Below, piece after piece: positions 1 through 8,205 of a stretch of 64,000 nucleotides of DNA (positions are counted from its first letter, which is position 1; each line of letters opens with the position of its first letter). The notes below the pieces were generated by a model, which saw only the letters and a list, made by a program, of their open reading frames with translations, was not told the DNA's origin and did not search any database. Source of the DNA: an uncultured Gardnerella sp. (GTDB lineage Bacteria; Actinomycetota; Actinomycetes; Actinomycetales; Bifidobacteriaceae); assembly GCA_947088155.1 (NCBI GenBank), contig CAMUFL010000003.1:62001-126000 (forward strand), read 5' to 3'. Position numbers and translations under genes: made by a program.

Positions 1-146
1 GGAGTTGGAGCACCATAATAATCAACCATAATTCCGTTTAGCAAAGCAGGATTAGCACGACCGGTGCGAATACCCATAAAATTCTCTTTAGTAGCTTCAA
101 CAGACTTATTCATCTGTTCACGGGCTTGATCAATTATTGCTGACAT
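1..146 (-). CDS. frr: Ribosome recycling factor (5' part, cut by window edge)
   Basis: Only the N-terminal 48 or so residues are inside the window. They begin [18 protein letters not shown] and continue with a TGRANPALL segment, the conserved start of ribosome recycling factor, which works with EF-G to split post-termination ribosomes. An AAAGGAGAACAC Shine-Dalgarno sequence sits directly before the ATG at 144-146. It lies 19 bases downstream of pyrH on the same strand, the usual pyrH-frr pair, so the two are probably co-transcribed. The rest of the gene runs off the left edge. Confidence 0.95.
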   Translation of the reverse strand, partial: MSAIIDQAREQMNKSVEATKENFMGIRTGRANPALLNGIMVDYYGAPT

Positions 147-165
147 GTGTTCTCCTTTATAATAT

Positions 166-915
166 TTAAGCAAATGTTGGCTCTGCATTAGACACTAATG
201 TGCCAATAGATTCTCCAACAAGAGCACTAGTTACGTTACCTTCGCCCTCAAGACCAAACACACGAATTTTTTGATTATTATCGCGAGCCATAGAAAGCGC
301 AGACGCATCCATAACAGCTAAACCATCAACGATAGCGCGATTGTAGTTTAATGTTAGGAACTTACGAGCAGTAGAATCTTTACGAGGATCAGCACTATAT
401 ACGCCATCCACACCATTCTTGCCCATAAGAACTTCATCGCAATGAATTTCCAATGAACGTTGAATAGAAACAGTATCAGTAGAAAAATATGGCATTCCGG
501 CACCAGCACCAAAAATAACCACACGACCCTTTTCAAGGTGACGAATTGCTTTCAACGGAATATAAGGTTCTGCAACCTGACCCATTGTAATAGCAGTTTG
601 TACGCGAGTTGCTTGCCCCGCTTGCTCAAGAAAATCCTGAAGAGCCAAGCAGTTCATTACAGTGCCCAACATACCCATATAATCGCCACGGCTACGATCA
701 ATACCTGCTTGCTGCAGTTCTGCTCCCCTAAAGAAGTTACCGCCGCCGACAACAATAGCAACCTGAACGCCTTGATTCACTGCAGCTACTATTTCGCCAG
801 CAATCCTACGAATAACATTAGTATCAATACCAACAGCGCCACCACCGAATGCTTCTCCAGAAAGCTTTAATAAAACCCTACGGGACTTTCCTTCATCCGT
901 TTGTGCAATAGCCAT
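166..915 (-). CDS. pyrH: Uridylate (UMP) kinase
   Basis: Phosphorylates UMP to UDP in the cytoplasm, the first committed kinase step in making UTP and CTP. The protein has the amino-acid-kinase fold signatures: an N-terminal [11 protein letters not shown] phosphate-binding stretch, the [10 protein letters not shown] loop, [13 protein letters not shown] and the [13 protein letters not shown] loop. About 249 residues, normal for the family. The open frame reaches 933, but the ATG at 913-915 is preceded by GGAGG with seven bases of spacing, so I placed the start there (protein begins [11 protein letters not shown]). It follows tsf after a hairpin terminator and leads into frr. Confidence 0.95.
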   Translation of the reverse strand: MAIAQTDEGKSRRVLLKLSGEAFGGGAVGIDTNVIRRIAGEIVAAVNQGVQVAIVVGGGNFFRGAELQQAGIDRSRGDYMGMLGTVMNCLALQDFLEQAGQATRVQTAITMGQVAEPYIPLKAIRHLEKGRVVIFGAGAGMPYFSTDTVSIQRSLEIHCDEVLMGKNGVDGVYSADPRKDSTARKFLTLNYNRAIVDGLAVMDASALSMARDNNQKIRVFGLEGEGNVTSALVGESIGTLVSNAEPTFA

Positions 916-1012
916 ACAGATTCCTCCAGTCATAACGGCGAATGAGGTATATCTTTGTCAGTTTATCTATCAATAACGACACTCAAAACGCACGTTAAGC
1001 TGGAAAATGAAT

Positions 1013-1050
1013 ATAAAAAATGGGTTGCGCACAACTTGTGCACGCAACCC
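1013..1050 (-). terminator. Intrinsic terminator after tsf
   Basis: GGGTTGCG at 1022-1029 pairs with CGCAACCC at 1043-1050, with an inner CAC/GTG stem. On the minus strand the stem is followed by TTTTTTATATTC. It sits between the tsf stop and the pyrH start, so it would end or attenuate rpsB-tsf transcripts before pyrH-frr. Confidence 0.75.
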
Positions 1051-1090
1051 TATATACAAGAACAAAAATAAATTCTTATATAATTAGTGC

Positions 1091-1942
1091 TTATTCAGCA
1101 GCACCTTTGCCAACCTCAACGCGAGCAAAGGCAAGAGCGGTGCCGCCAACTTCCTTGAACAAGTCACCAACGCTCTTGGATGGATCCTTAACGTATGCCT
1201 GCTCGAGAAGTACAGTTTCCTTGAAGAAAGCGTTCATACGTCCTTCAACAATCTTTGGAACAATCTTCTCTGGCTTGCCTTCAGCCAAGGACTTCTCGGT
1301 TGCAACGCGACGCTCAGATTCCAAAACTTCTTCTGGAACATCTTCGCGGCGAAGCCACTGCGCACCCATAGCGGAAATCTGCAAAGCAGCTTCGTGAGCA
1401 ACCTTTGCACCAGCCTCGTCAGTAGCAATCATGGAAACGATGCTTGGAGGCAATTCCACAGACTTCTTGTGAGCATAAATCTCAACGTGTGGACCGCTTA
1501 CCTTAGCAACCTGACCAACCTTGACGTGCTCGCCAAACAAAGCTGCTGCTTCTTCAACAGATTCCTTAACAGTTGCGCCATCAGCTGGTGCTGCAAGTAC
1601 TTCTTCAGCAGTAGAAGCATTAGCTTCAACAGCATGGTCAAGAACAGTGTTTGAGAATTCCACAAACTTTGGTGTCTTTGCCACAAAGTCAGTTTCAGAA
1701 TTCAACTCAACTGCGTAACCAGTTTCGCCTTCAGCAGACTTAACAACCTTAGAAGCGATGGTACCTTCCTGAGCCTTACGACCTTCACGCTTACCAGCTG
1801 CCTGAATACCCTTAGCGCGGATGATTTCCTTAGCGCGGGCAACGTCGCCTTCAGCTTCAGTAAGAGCCTTTTTAACGTCCATCATGCCGGCGCCGGTTTC
1901 TTCACGCACCTGCTTAATCAACGCTGCAGTAATTGCTGCCAT
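1091..1942 (-). CDS. tsf: Elongation factor Ts
   Basis: Nucleotide exchange factor that reloads EF-Tu with GTP. The N-terminal UBA-like domain (TAALIKQVREETGAGMMDVK) and the core motif SETDFVAK, whose Asp-Phe pair inserts near the EF-Tu magnesium site, are both present. 283 residues, typical of actinobacterial EF-Ts. GAGGAGAACAAA precedes the ATG. It is the second gene of rpsB-tsf, separated from rpsB by a 100-base gap holding two alternative hairpins. Confidence 0.97.
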   Translation of the reverse strand: MAAITAALIKQVREETGAGMMDVKKALTEAEGDVARAKEIIRAKGIQAAGKREGRKAQEGTIASKVVKSAEGETGYAVELNSETDFVAKTPKFVEFSNTVLDHAVEANASTAEEVLAAPADGATVKESVEEAAALFGEHVKVGQVAKVSGPHVEIYAHKKSVELPPSIVSMIATDEAGAKVAHEAALQISAMGAQWLRREDVPEEVLESERRVATEKSLAEGKPEKIVPKIVEGRMNAFFKETVLLEQAYVKDPSKSVGDLFKEVGGTALAFARVEVGKGAAE

Positions 1943-1973
1943 TTTGTTCTCCTCGTATCAATATGATTCTTAA

Positions 1974-2011
1974 AAGCTGCAAAAAGCAAAATCAATTGGA
2001 TTTTGCAGCTT
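1974..2011 (-). other. Mutually exclusive hairpins between rpsB and tsf
   Basis: AAGCTGCAAAA (1974-1984) is the exact inverted repeat of TTTTGCAGCTT (2001-2011). Inside it, GCAAAATC (1986-1993) pairs perfectly with GATTTTGC (1999-2006). The two stems share bases 2001-2006, so only one can form at a time. On the minus strand the outer stem is followed by TTAAG, only a weak U-tract. It could be a partial terminator, an attenuator or an mRNA processing site that sets the rpsB:tsf ratio; the sequence alone does not decide. Confidence 0.5.
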
Positions 2012-2042
2012 CTAGATAAGAATCTGGTTGCAAATTAGCTTA

Positions 2043-2861
2043 TCAGGCGTTTGCCTCAGTATTTTCTTCCTTGGCAGGCTTAGCTTCAGCTTCGCCTTCC
2101 TTGGTGAGCAATTCCTTCTCCCAAGCTGCCATTGGCTGAGCATCATTACCTTCAGACTTAGCGCCCTTACCGGCATGCTCAAGCAAGCCTTCAGCTACAG
2201 CATCAGCCATCAAGCTGGTCAATAACTCAATGCCACGAATAGCATCGTCGTTAGCAGGAATTGGATACTCAACAGACTCAGGATCAGTGTTGGTATCAAC
2301 AATTGCCACAACTGGAATACCAAGCTTATGGGCTTCTTCAACAGCCAAAGCTTCCTTGTTAATATCAACAACGAACATGGCGGATGGAGTGCGGTTCATG
2401 TTGCGAATACCACCGAGCTGCTTGGAAAGCTTGTCCTTCTCGCGCTCGAGAAGCAAAAGTTCCTTCTTAGTCAAGCCGGATCCACGAACATCGCTGAAGT
2501 CCATTTCCTCAAGTTCCTTCAAGCGCTTTACGCGAGTAGAAACAGTCTGGAAATTGGTCAACATACCGCCAAGCCAACGCTCGCAAACATAAGGCATGTT
2601 TACGCGAGTTGCCTGATTCTGTACAGCTTCCTGAGCCTGCTTCTTAGTGCCCACGAAGAGAACAGTGCCGTTGTGAGCAACAGTCTGCTTGATGAAGTCA
2701 TAAGCCTTGTCGATCATGTCGAGAGACTTGAACAAATTGATGATATGAATACCATTGCGCTGGGTAAGAATGAACTGCTTCATCTTTGGATTCCAGCGAC
2801 GAGTCTGATGACCGAAGTGCAAACCAGCCTTCAGCATTTCGCTCATGGTAATCTGTGCCAT
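2043..2861 (-). CDS. rpsB: 30S ribosomal protein S2
   Basis: Small-subunit ribosomal protein S2. The start [19 protein letters not shown], the [10 protein letters not shown] segment, the [11 protein letters not shown] motif and [12 protein letters not shown] are family hallmarks. At 272 residues it carries a charged Glu/Lys/Ala-rich C-terminal tail of about 30 residues beyond the core, common in actinobacteria. An AAGAAAGG sequence lies upstream of the ATG. It heads the rpsB-tsf-pyrH-frr cluster and is preceded by a folded leader at about 2894-2971. Confidence 0.97.
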   Translation of the reverse strand: MAQITMSEMLKAGLHFGHQTRRWNPKMKQFILTQRNGIHIINLFKSLDMIDKAYDFIKQTVAHNGTVLFVGTKKQAQEAVQNQATRVNMPYVCERWLGGMLTNFQTVSTRVKRLKELEEMDFSDVRGSGLTKKELLLLEREKDKLSKQLGGIRNMNRTPSAMFVVDINKEALAVEEAHKLGIPVVAIVDTNTDPESVEYPIPANDDAIRGIELLTSLMADAVAEGLLEHAGKGAKSEGNDAQPMAAWEKELLTKEGEAEAKPAKEENTEANA

Positions 2862-3079
2862 ATCTATATACCTTTCTTGTCGGTTATTTCCTGGCCATGT
2901 CTGTTCGCATGCAACTTGGCTGACACATGCCTAAATCCAAGCCGACCGACACGAACGGACGCGTACATGGCGCGTATTTGCGAATCCGTGTAGACAATAA
3001 AAAGCGAGCAATCATATAACGCGGCAATACTCATGCTCAAAATGGACACGCAGAGAGTGATTATATCAGATACTCAATA
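2862..3079 (-). promoter_or_regulatory. rpsB leader region with a long interrupted stem
   Basis: This gene-free stretch lies upstream of rpsB. GCCATGTCTGTTCG (2894-2907) pairs with CGAACGG (2952-2958) and ACATGGC (2965-2971), leaving a six-base bulge and one G-T pair. Within the loop, CTTGG (2915-2919) pairs with CCAAG (2937-2941). Read on the minus strand this is a transcript leader ending about 33 bases before the rpsB start codon. Ribosomal protein operons are often controlled by such leaders, with the protein binding its own mRNA; that role here is inference. I could not pick a promoter with confidence. Confidence 0.5.
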
Positions 3080-3126
3080 CCAAAAATCGGCATCCTTGTA
3101 GCAATAAAAGCAACAAAAATGCCGAT
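3080..3126 (-). terminator. Intrinsic terminator after def
   Basis: ATCGGCAT (3086-3093) pairs with ATGCCGAT (3119-3126). On the minus strand the stem is followed by TTTTTGG. It lies 45 bases past the def stop codon. The loop is long (25 bases) and AT-rich. Confidence 0.6.
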
Positions 3127-3170
3127 AACTTTTAAAAAATTATTTACACATAACGCATAAAAACTAAAAC

Positions 3171-3659
3171 TTAGCTACGCATATTATTGCGCAACTCACG
3201 CAACGCTTGACGGCGCACATCCTTTTCAAGCCTATCTAAATAAATATGACCATCTAAATGATCACACTCATGCTGAATCATTCTAGCCATAAGACCTTCA
3301 CCTTCAAGCACTACAGTCTTACCATCTAAATCAATTCCACGAGCTCTAGCATAATTTGCACGCCTAGTTTTGTACCATAATCCCGGAACAGAAAGGCAAC
3401 CCTCGTCGTCGTACTGTTCACCTTTTAGCTCTTCAATTACTGGATTTAGAATATAGCCAATTCGACCATTTATATTGTAAGAAAAAGCTCTAAAACTTAC
3501 ACCAATCTGATTAGCAGACAATCCAGCTCTACCTGGATCATTTACCGTTTCCAATAAATCATCAACTAAATGTTTCACAGCTGGCGTAATTTCACGAATC
3601 TCATCACAAGGAGTTCGCAATACGGGATCCGGAACAATACGAATTTTTCTAATAGACAC
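3171..3659 (-). CDS. def: Peptide deformylase
   Basis: Removes the formyl group from the initiator methionine of new proteins. All three metal/active-site motifs are visible: GLSANQIG (motif 1, with Asn where many have Ala-Pro), EGCLS (motif 2, metal-binding Cys) and QHECDH (motif 3, two metal-binding His and the catalytic Glu). About 162 residues from the GTG at 3657-3659, which starts [17 protein letters not shown] as relatives do. The frame is open to 3704, but the extra 15 residues look unlike the family. The Shine-Dalgarno is weak. It follows the acyl-CoA synthetase gene after about 60 bases. Confidence 0.92.
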   Translation of the reverse strand: MSIRKIRIVPDPVLRTPCDEIREITPAVKHLVDDLLETVNDPGRAGLSANQIGVSFRAFSYNINGRIGYILNPVIEELKGEQYDDEGCLSVPGLWYKTRRANYARARGIDLDGKTVVLEGEGLMARMIQHECDHLDGHIYLDRLEKDVRRQALRELRNNMRS

Positions 3660-3723
3660 TCGATTACTCTTTCTTTTATGTAAGTAGGAATAACGAAAAA
3701 ACAACTACAAATATGTAAGCTTT

Positions 3724-5796
3724 TTACTCGACATGTTCATTATGATCACTATGCGATGTCGAAGAGGAATCTGATGAAGATTCTTCACCAAAACGCTTCA
3801 AATGATTCGCAGCTTGATCGATAGCTTGACGTACTCGAGGAGTTACAGCTTCCTGAGCTTGCTTAACAGTCTCCTGTGCTTGCTTAACAGTCTCAGTAGT
3901 TTTATCGAGAATCTTTACAGTTGCTGGCAAAGGACGAGTATTAGGCTTTGGAGCATACAATTGCGTTTCGATAATATCAGCATAGCGAGCAAGAATCTTC
4001 GGACGAACAATCTTCATACTTGGAGTCAAGGTTCCAGCATCTTGAGTAAATTCATCTTGCAAAATAACAAACTTACGAACAGACTCAGCGCGAGAAACAG
4101 TACTATTAGCTTGGTCAATAAATTGCTGAATTACTGAACGCACTGCTTCGTTAGTAGCAATCTCACTCATAGTAAGGTTAACATCCATACCCTTATTCTT
4201 TAGCCAAGAACGAACCATATCTGGATCAAGCTCAATTAAAGCAGAAACAAATGGCTTACCATCGCCCACTACTACAGCATGAGAAACTAATGGGCATTGA
4301 GCAATAATACCTTCCATAGGAGCAGGACTTATATTCTTGCCACCGGCAGTAATAATAATATCTTTTTTGCGACCAGTAATAGACAAGAATCCTTCATCAT
4401 CTATTGAGCCAAGATCGCCTGAATGCAACCATCCATCTTCGTCAATAACTTCTGCAGTAAGCTCAGGCTTATTGAAATATCCCATAAATACGTTAGGACC
4501 TTTAATAAGCACTTCATCGTCGTCAGCAAGACGGATAGCTATACCAGGACCAGGTCGACCTACAGATCCAACTTGATTTGCATGCTCAAAATTAACTACA
4601 CAAGGAGCGGCAGTTTCAGTCATTCCATACCCTTGAATAAAAGTAATACCATCAAGACCATTAAAGAAATGAGCCAAATCAGCATCCATTGGAGCTCCAC
4701 CGCAAGCTAACCATGAAAGATTAGGACCTAAAGCTGAACGAATAGAAGAACCAACTGTTTTCATGTACATCGCATGATTCATGCGTGCAGCAAGAGAATG
4801 AGTTTTACCTTCAACATTGTCGCGAGACCATTGAATGAAATGCTTTACAGCTTTAGCAAAGATACGACCCTTTATGCCAGCACCAGCTTTTTGTGACGCA
4901 GCATTATAAACTTTTTCAAAAACTCTAGGCACGCCAAGTAAATACGTAGGCTTAAAACTACGCAAATCAGCCAAAAGATGCTTAGCATTAGGCACATATC
5001 CAATAACACCGTGAGCACCAATAGCAACATATTGAATGTACCGAGCAAAACAATGCGCCAATGGAAGGAATAAAAGCAAACGATTTGGTTTGCATAACAT
5101 ATCGTTAAGAACATCGTAACCAGCAAAAACAATATGCGTAAAATTACGATTTGAAAGCATTGCGCCTTTAGGTCTACCAGTCGAGCCAGAGGTGTAAACA
5201 ATAGTAGCTAAATCATCTGCCTTAACAACATCAACAGCTTTATTAAGCTCATCCTCAGTAATAGATCTACCAAAATCAACAACTGCTTCCAAGCCACCAG
5301 CTTTGAAATTAAATACGGTTTTCAAAGTTATATGTTTATGATCCTGACGAACACGCTCTAAGCATTGAGCATGCGCATCGTCTCCAGCAAAAGCAATAAC
5401 TGGCTTAACTTCATCGATAATGTCAGCTGCCTGCAATGCTGAATCTGTTTCATAAATAGGAACGCTTACAGCACCAATACATGCACAAGCAAAATCGACA
5501 ATACCCCACTCATAACATGTAGCAGAGTAAATAACAACTTTGGAGCCATGCTGAACTCCGAGTGCTATTAAGCCTCGAGCTACTGCACGAACTTTCGCGA
5601 GCATTTCAGATGAAGTAACATCATGCCAACGACGAGTTTCATCGTCTTGCCATTGAGCAACCAAGTCTTGTGGGCTACGCATAGCACGATTGGCGAGTAA
5701 GGAATAAATGGTATCACCGTCTTGAGTTGGGTGAATGGCTTCTACAGCAAATTCTCGGAGCATATTATTTATTGTACTTGATAACAGAATCGACAC
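3724..5796 (-). CDS. Long-chain acyl-CoA synthetase (AMP-forming)
   Basis: Activates fatty acids to acyl-CoA through an acyl-AMP intermediate. The ATP-binding signature YTSGSTGRPKGAMLS, the GYGMTETAAP motif and the SGDLGSIDDEGFLSITGRKKD segment mark it as an AMP-forming synthetase of the FadD type. 690 residues; the last 60 or so are a charged tail with TVKQAQETVKQAQEAV repeats and a Ser/Asp/His-rich end not needed for catalysis. The first start is a GTG without a clear Shine-Dalgarno; an ATG at 5761-5763 (MLREFAVEAIHPTQDGD) is equally plausible. It is transcribed ahead of def. Confidence 0.88.
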   Translation of the reverse strand: MSILLSSTINNMLREFAVEAIHPTQDGDTIYSLLANRAMRSPQDLVAQWQDDETRRWHDVTSSEMLAKVRAVARGLIALGVQHGSKVVIYSATCYEWGIVDFACACIGAVSVPIYETDSALQAADIIDEVKPVIAFAGDDAHAQCLERVRQDHKHITLKTVFNFKAGGLEAVVDFGRSITEDELNKAVDVVKADDLATIVYTSGSTGRPKGAMLSNRNFTHIVFAGYDVLNDMLCKPNRLLLFLPLAHCFARYIQYVAIGAHGVIGYVPNAKHLLADLRSFKPTYLLGVPRVFEKVYNAASQKAGAGIKGRIFAKAVKHFIQWSRDNVEGKTHSLAARMNHAMYMKTVGSSIRSALGPNLSWLACGGAPMDADLAHFFNGLDGITFIQGYGMTETAAPCVVNFEHANQVGSVGRPGPGIAIRLADDDEVLIKGPNVFMGYFNKPELTAEVIDEDGWLHSGDLGSIDDEGFLSITGRKKDIIITAGGKNISPAPMEGIIAQCPLVSHAVVVGDGKPFVSALIELDPDMVRSWLKNKGMDVNLTMSEIATNEAVRSVIQQFIDQANSTVSRAESVRKFVILQDEFTQDAGTLTPSMKIVRPKILARYADIIETQLYAPKPNTRPLPATVKILDKTTETVKQAQETVKQAQEAVTPRVRQAIDQAANHLKRFGEESSSDSSSTSHSDHNEHVE

Positions 5797-5963
5797 GACT
5801 GCACGAAGTACAAAAAATAATACTTAATATTGTCATTTACAAACAAACACTGGGAAAAAACTTAGATTCTACAAGTCGTGCAAGGTAGAATGTTTAATCT
5901 TACAAAAGTGAACCCCTTTATTGCTAAAATTGTTGAAAAATCAGCAAATCAAGCAATAAGGGG
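5797..5963 (-). terminator. Terminator-like hairpin downstream of the Rv3235-like gene
   Basis: CCCCTTTATTGCT (5913-5925) pairs with AGCAATAAGGGG (5952-5963), a 12-base stem with one bulged T and a 26-base loop. Read on the minus strand it lies just past the stop of the gene at 6051-6641 and before the acyl-CoA synthetase. The U-tract is weak (TTCACTTTTG). The rest of the interval, 5797-5912, shows nothing I can name. Confidence 0.5.
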
Positions 5964-6050
5964 CTCATATTTATTTGAATATATGTACATAAGTCTTCAA
6001 ACGCATTATCATAGATGTCTTATTTCAGCTACCTACTATAAGCGACGATT

Positions 6051-6641
6051 TTATCCTAGATCTGCATACGTGCAAATCCAACGATTATTTTTCAATTCCA
6101 AAGATAACGACGCCCAGTATTTCACAGGTCCTGCACAAATGCGCACAACACCTTCAAAATGATTCGGGCTGACTAACATTCCATTAAACAAACTCGGAAC
6201 TGCAGGAAAACTACGCACAGCAGAGCGAGTTTCCGAATCGTTATTATCAGTGAAATACTCATCCATCAGTTTCCACATGTTAGTTAATTTAGTAATACAA
6301 CTTTTTGTTAAAAGCTGCGACATTGCTGGAGAAATAGGCCTACCTCTCGAAATATCTGCAGCTATGCAAGCAATTTGACAAGTTTTTAAAGCTAAATTAA
6401 CAAAAGCCTGCTCATCTCTACTGTCGAAATAACACATTCCAACATGGTATTTCAAGCATTCACGCGAAAAACCAACACTAACTTCACCCTCATATACAGG
6501 CAAGCTAATACGAGGTCTACAGAAAACATGTGGAGGATCCTCGTCATTGTTTTTCTTAGTCTTTGAGGACTTATCTTTCAGCTCATCATCACTGTAATCG
6601 TTATCTTCCATGCCATAGGCATCAGCAAAATCTATCTTCAT
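6051..6641 (-). CDS. Rv3235-like (DUF6459-type) actinobacterial protein
   Basis: No enzyme motif is visible. The C-terminal half (GVVRICAGPVKYWASLSLEL, then NNRWICTYADLG) follows the pattern I associate with the actinobacterial Rv3235/DUF6459 family: a short beta-rich module ending in arginine/tryptophan positions, often encoded near secA. The N-terminus is acidic and probably disordered (DNDYSDDELKDKSSKTKKNNDED). I placed the start at the ATG 6639-6641 (MKIDFADAYG) because AGGAGAG precedes it; the frame extends seven codons further. Function unknown. The neighbours, an acyl-CoA synthetase and guaB3, give no clue. Confidence 0.6.
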   Translation of the reverse strand: MKIDFADAYGMEDNDYSDDELKDKSSKTKKNNDEDPPHVFCRPRISLPVYEGEVSVGFSRECLKYHVGMCYFDSRDEQAFVNLALKTCQIACIAADISRGRPISPAMSQLLTKSCITKLTNMWKLMDEYFTDNNDSETRSAVRSFPAVPSLFNGMLVSPNHFEGVVRICAGPVKYWASLSLELKNNRWICTYADLG

Positions 6642-6932
6642 GTTTCTCTCCTGTTTTAACAATTATTTAAAACTGTTGTTATTTAAAACTTGTTAAGCTT
6701 ATATTTCTACAAACTAAACGAGTTTAGATAAAAGCTTACAACGTAATTTTTCTCTAACTGCGTAATTAATAAAAATGTGGATAAATTACAAAATATTCGT
6801 CGTTTTTATTGAAAATAAACGATTTTATGCGTGTTGAATTATACACATTACGGTTTAAAAGAATAGCAAATATAGCTAAAAAATCATATTTATGCATAAA
6901 TCAATAGAATGTTCATATAGATATAACAATTT
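6642..6932. other. AT-rich gene-free region
   Basis: About 290 bases without a credible gene on either strand. It must hold the promoter for the minus-strand gene that starts at 6641. A short inverted repeat (TCGTTTTTATT/AATAAACGA, around 6805-6830) is visible but has no obvious gene to serve. I see no repeat shared with other parts of the window. Confidence 0.5.
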
Positions 6933-6976
6933 TGAAAACAAAAATGGCGGCTCAGAGCAAATTACTGAACCGCCAT
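6933..6976 (-). terminator. Intrinsic terminator after guaB3
   Basis: ATGGCGG-CTCAG (6944-6955) pairs with CTGA-ACCGCCAT (6965-6976). On the minus strand it is followed by TTTTTGTTTTC. It lies about 30 bases after the guaB3 stop codon, a clear Rho-independent terminator. Confidence 0.85.
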
Positions 6977-7007
6977 ATTTTATGCAATAAGCATCATACT
7001 TATAACA

Positions 7008-8138
7008 CTAACGAATATCCTGATGGAATGGGTTAAATACTACGTTGCAACGCTGGAAGCTCTTAACATCAACATAACCTGTAGAAGCCATTGTTCTGCG
7101 CAATGCACCAACAAAGTTTGTAGTACCATCTGCTTCATGACTTGGACCGAAAAGAATATTTTCTAACGGAGCCACAGTGCCAACATTTGAGCGCATGCCA
7201 CGAGGAAGTGATGAATGGCGAGCCTCAGCACCCCAATGAGTGCCATGACCAGGAGCCTCAGTTGCGCGAGCTAATGGAGTACCAAGCATAACTGCGTCAG
7301 CTCCAACTGCAAGAGCCTTAATAAAGCTGCCGGAATTACCCATTCCTCCATCAGCAATAATTTGCACGTAACGACCGCCGGATTCATCCATATAATCCCT
7401 ACGAGCTTCAGCAACATCCGCAATGGCAGTAGCCATAGGTGCTTGCACACCTAAAGTATTCATTGTTGCGGATACTGCTCCGCCGCCAAATCCGACTAAA
7501 ATACCTGCAGCTCCAGTTCTCATCAAATGAAGAGCAGAAGTATAATCCGCGCAACCTCCAACAATAACAGGGACATCGAGATCGTAAATAAACTTCTTTA
7601 AATCAAGAGGTTCATGATCTTTAGAAACATGTTCCGCAGATACTGCTGTTCCGCGAATCACAAATAAATCAACACCAGCTTCTAGCACAGTGTTATATAA
7701 TTCTTGCGTACGTTGTGGAGAAAGAGCTCCTGCTACTGTCACTCCAGCATCTCTGATTGTATGCAAACGCTTTGCAATCAATTCTGGTTTGATTGGCTCA
7801 GTATAAATCTCCTGAATGCGGCGGGTTGCAATATTTGACGGCATCTCAGCTATTTCTTTTAACAAAGGTTCTGGATTCTCATATCGAGTCCATAAACCTT
7901 CTAGATCAAGAACTCCAAGACCACCCATTTGACCAATTGCAATCGCAGTATCCGGGCTAGTAACAGAATCCATCGGAGCAGCAATAATTGGGATATCAAA
8001 CGTGTAAGCATCTACTTGCCATGAAGTAGATACAGCTTGAGGATCACGCGAGCGGCGCGAAGGAACAATAGCAATATCGTCAAGCGAATATGCAACTCGG
8101 GCTTTTTTGCCCAAACCAATTTCAATTTCCTGAGACAT
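7008..8138 (-). CDS. guaB3: GuaB3-family IMP dehydrogenase-related protein
   Basis: A TIM-barrel protein of the IMP dehydrogenase/GMP reductase superfamily. 376 residues with no CBS-domain insert, beginning IEIGLGKKARVAYSLDDI, as actinobacterial GuaB3 does. Nucleotide-binding features are clear: APMDSVTSPDTA, GGCADYTSALHLMRTGAAG, ADGGMGNSGSFIKALAVGAD and MLGTPLA. Where canonical IMP dehydrogenase has its catalytic-cysteine loop (SICTTR type), this protein reads GFGGGAVSATMNTLG with no cysteine. That matches the GuaB3 group, whose reaction is less well settled. Followed by a strong terminator; upstream is uvrC. Confidence 0.88.
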   Translation of the reverse strand: MSQEIEIGLGKKARVAYSLDDIAIVPSRRSRDPQAVSTSWQVDAYTFDIPIIAAPMDSVTSPDTAIAIGQMGGLGVLDLEGLWTRYENPEPLLKEIAEMPSNIATRRIQEIYTEPIKPELIAKRLHTIRDAGVTVAGALSPQRTQELYNTVLEAGVDLFVIRGTAVSAEHVSKDHEPLDLKKFIYDLDVPVIVGGCADYTSALHLMRTGAAGILVGFGGGAVSATMNTLGVQAPMATAIADVAEARRDYMDESGGRYVQIIADGGMGNSGSFIKALAVGADAVMLGTPLARATEAPGHGTHWGAEARHSSLPRGMRSNVGTVAPLENILFGPSHEADGTTNFVGALRRTMASTGYVDVKSFQRCNVVFNPFHQDIR

Positions 8139-8205
8139 ACTTCTTAGGCTAGTGCCTTATGCTGACGAGTTACGACTCATAGTAAGACTCATAGTAATTC
8201 AAAAG

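Noticed and set aside
2864..3049. 61-codon minus-strand frame upstream of rpsB
   Set aside because: Coincides with the folded rpsB leader; composition and lack of ribosome site suggest chance.
5878..6162. 94-codon plus-strand frame near the acyl-CoA synthetase
   Set aside because: Overlaps the 3' end of the Rv3235-like gene on the other strand, contains a terminator hairpin, and shows no ribosome site or recognisable domain.
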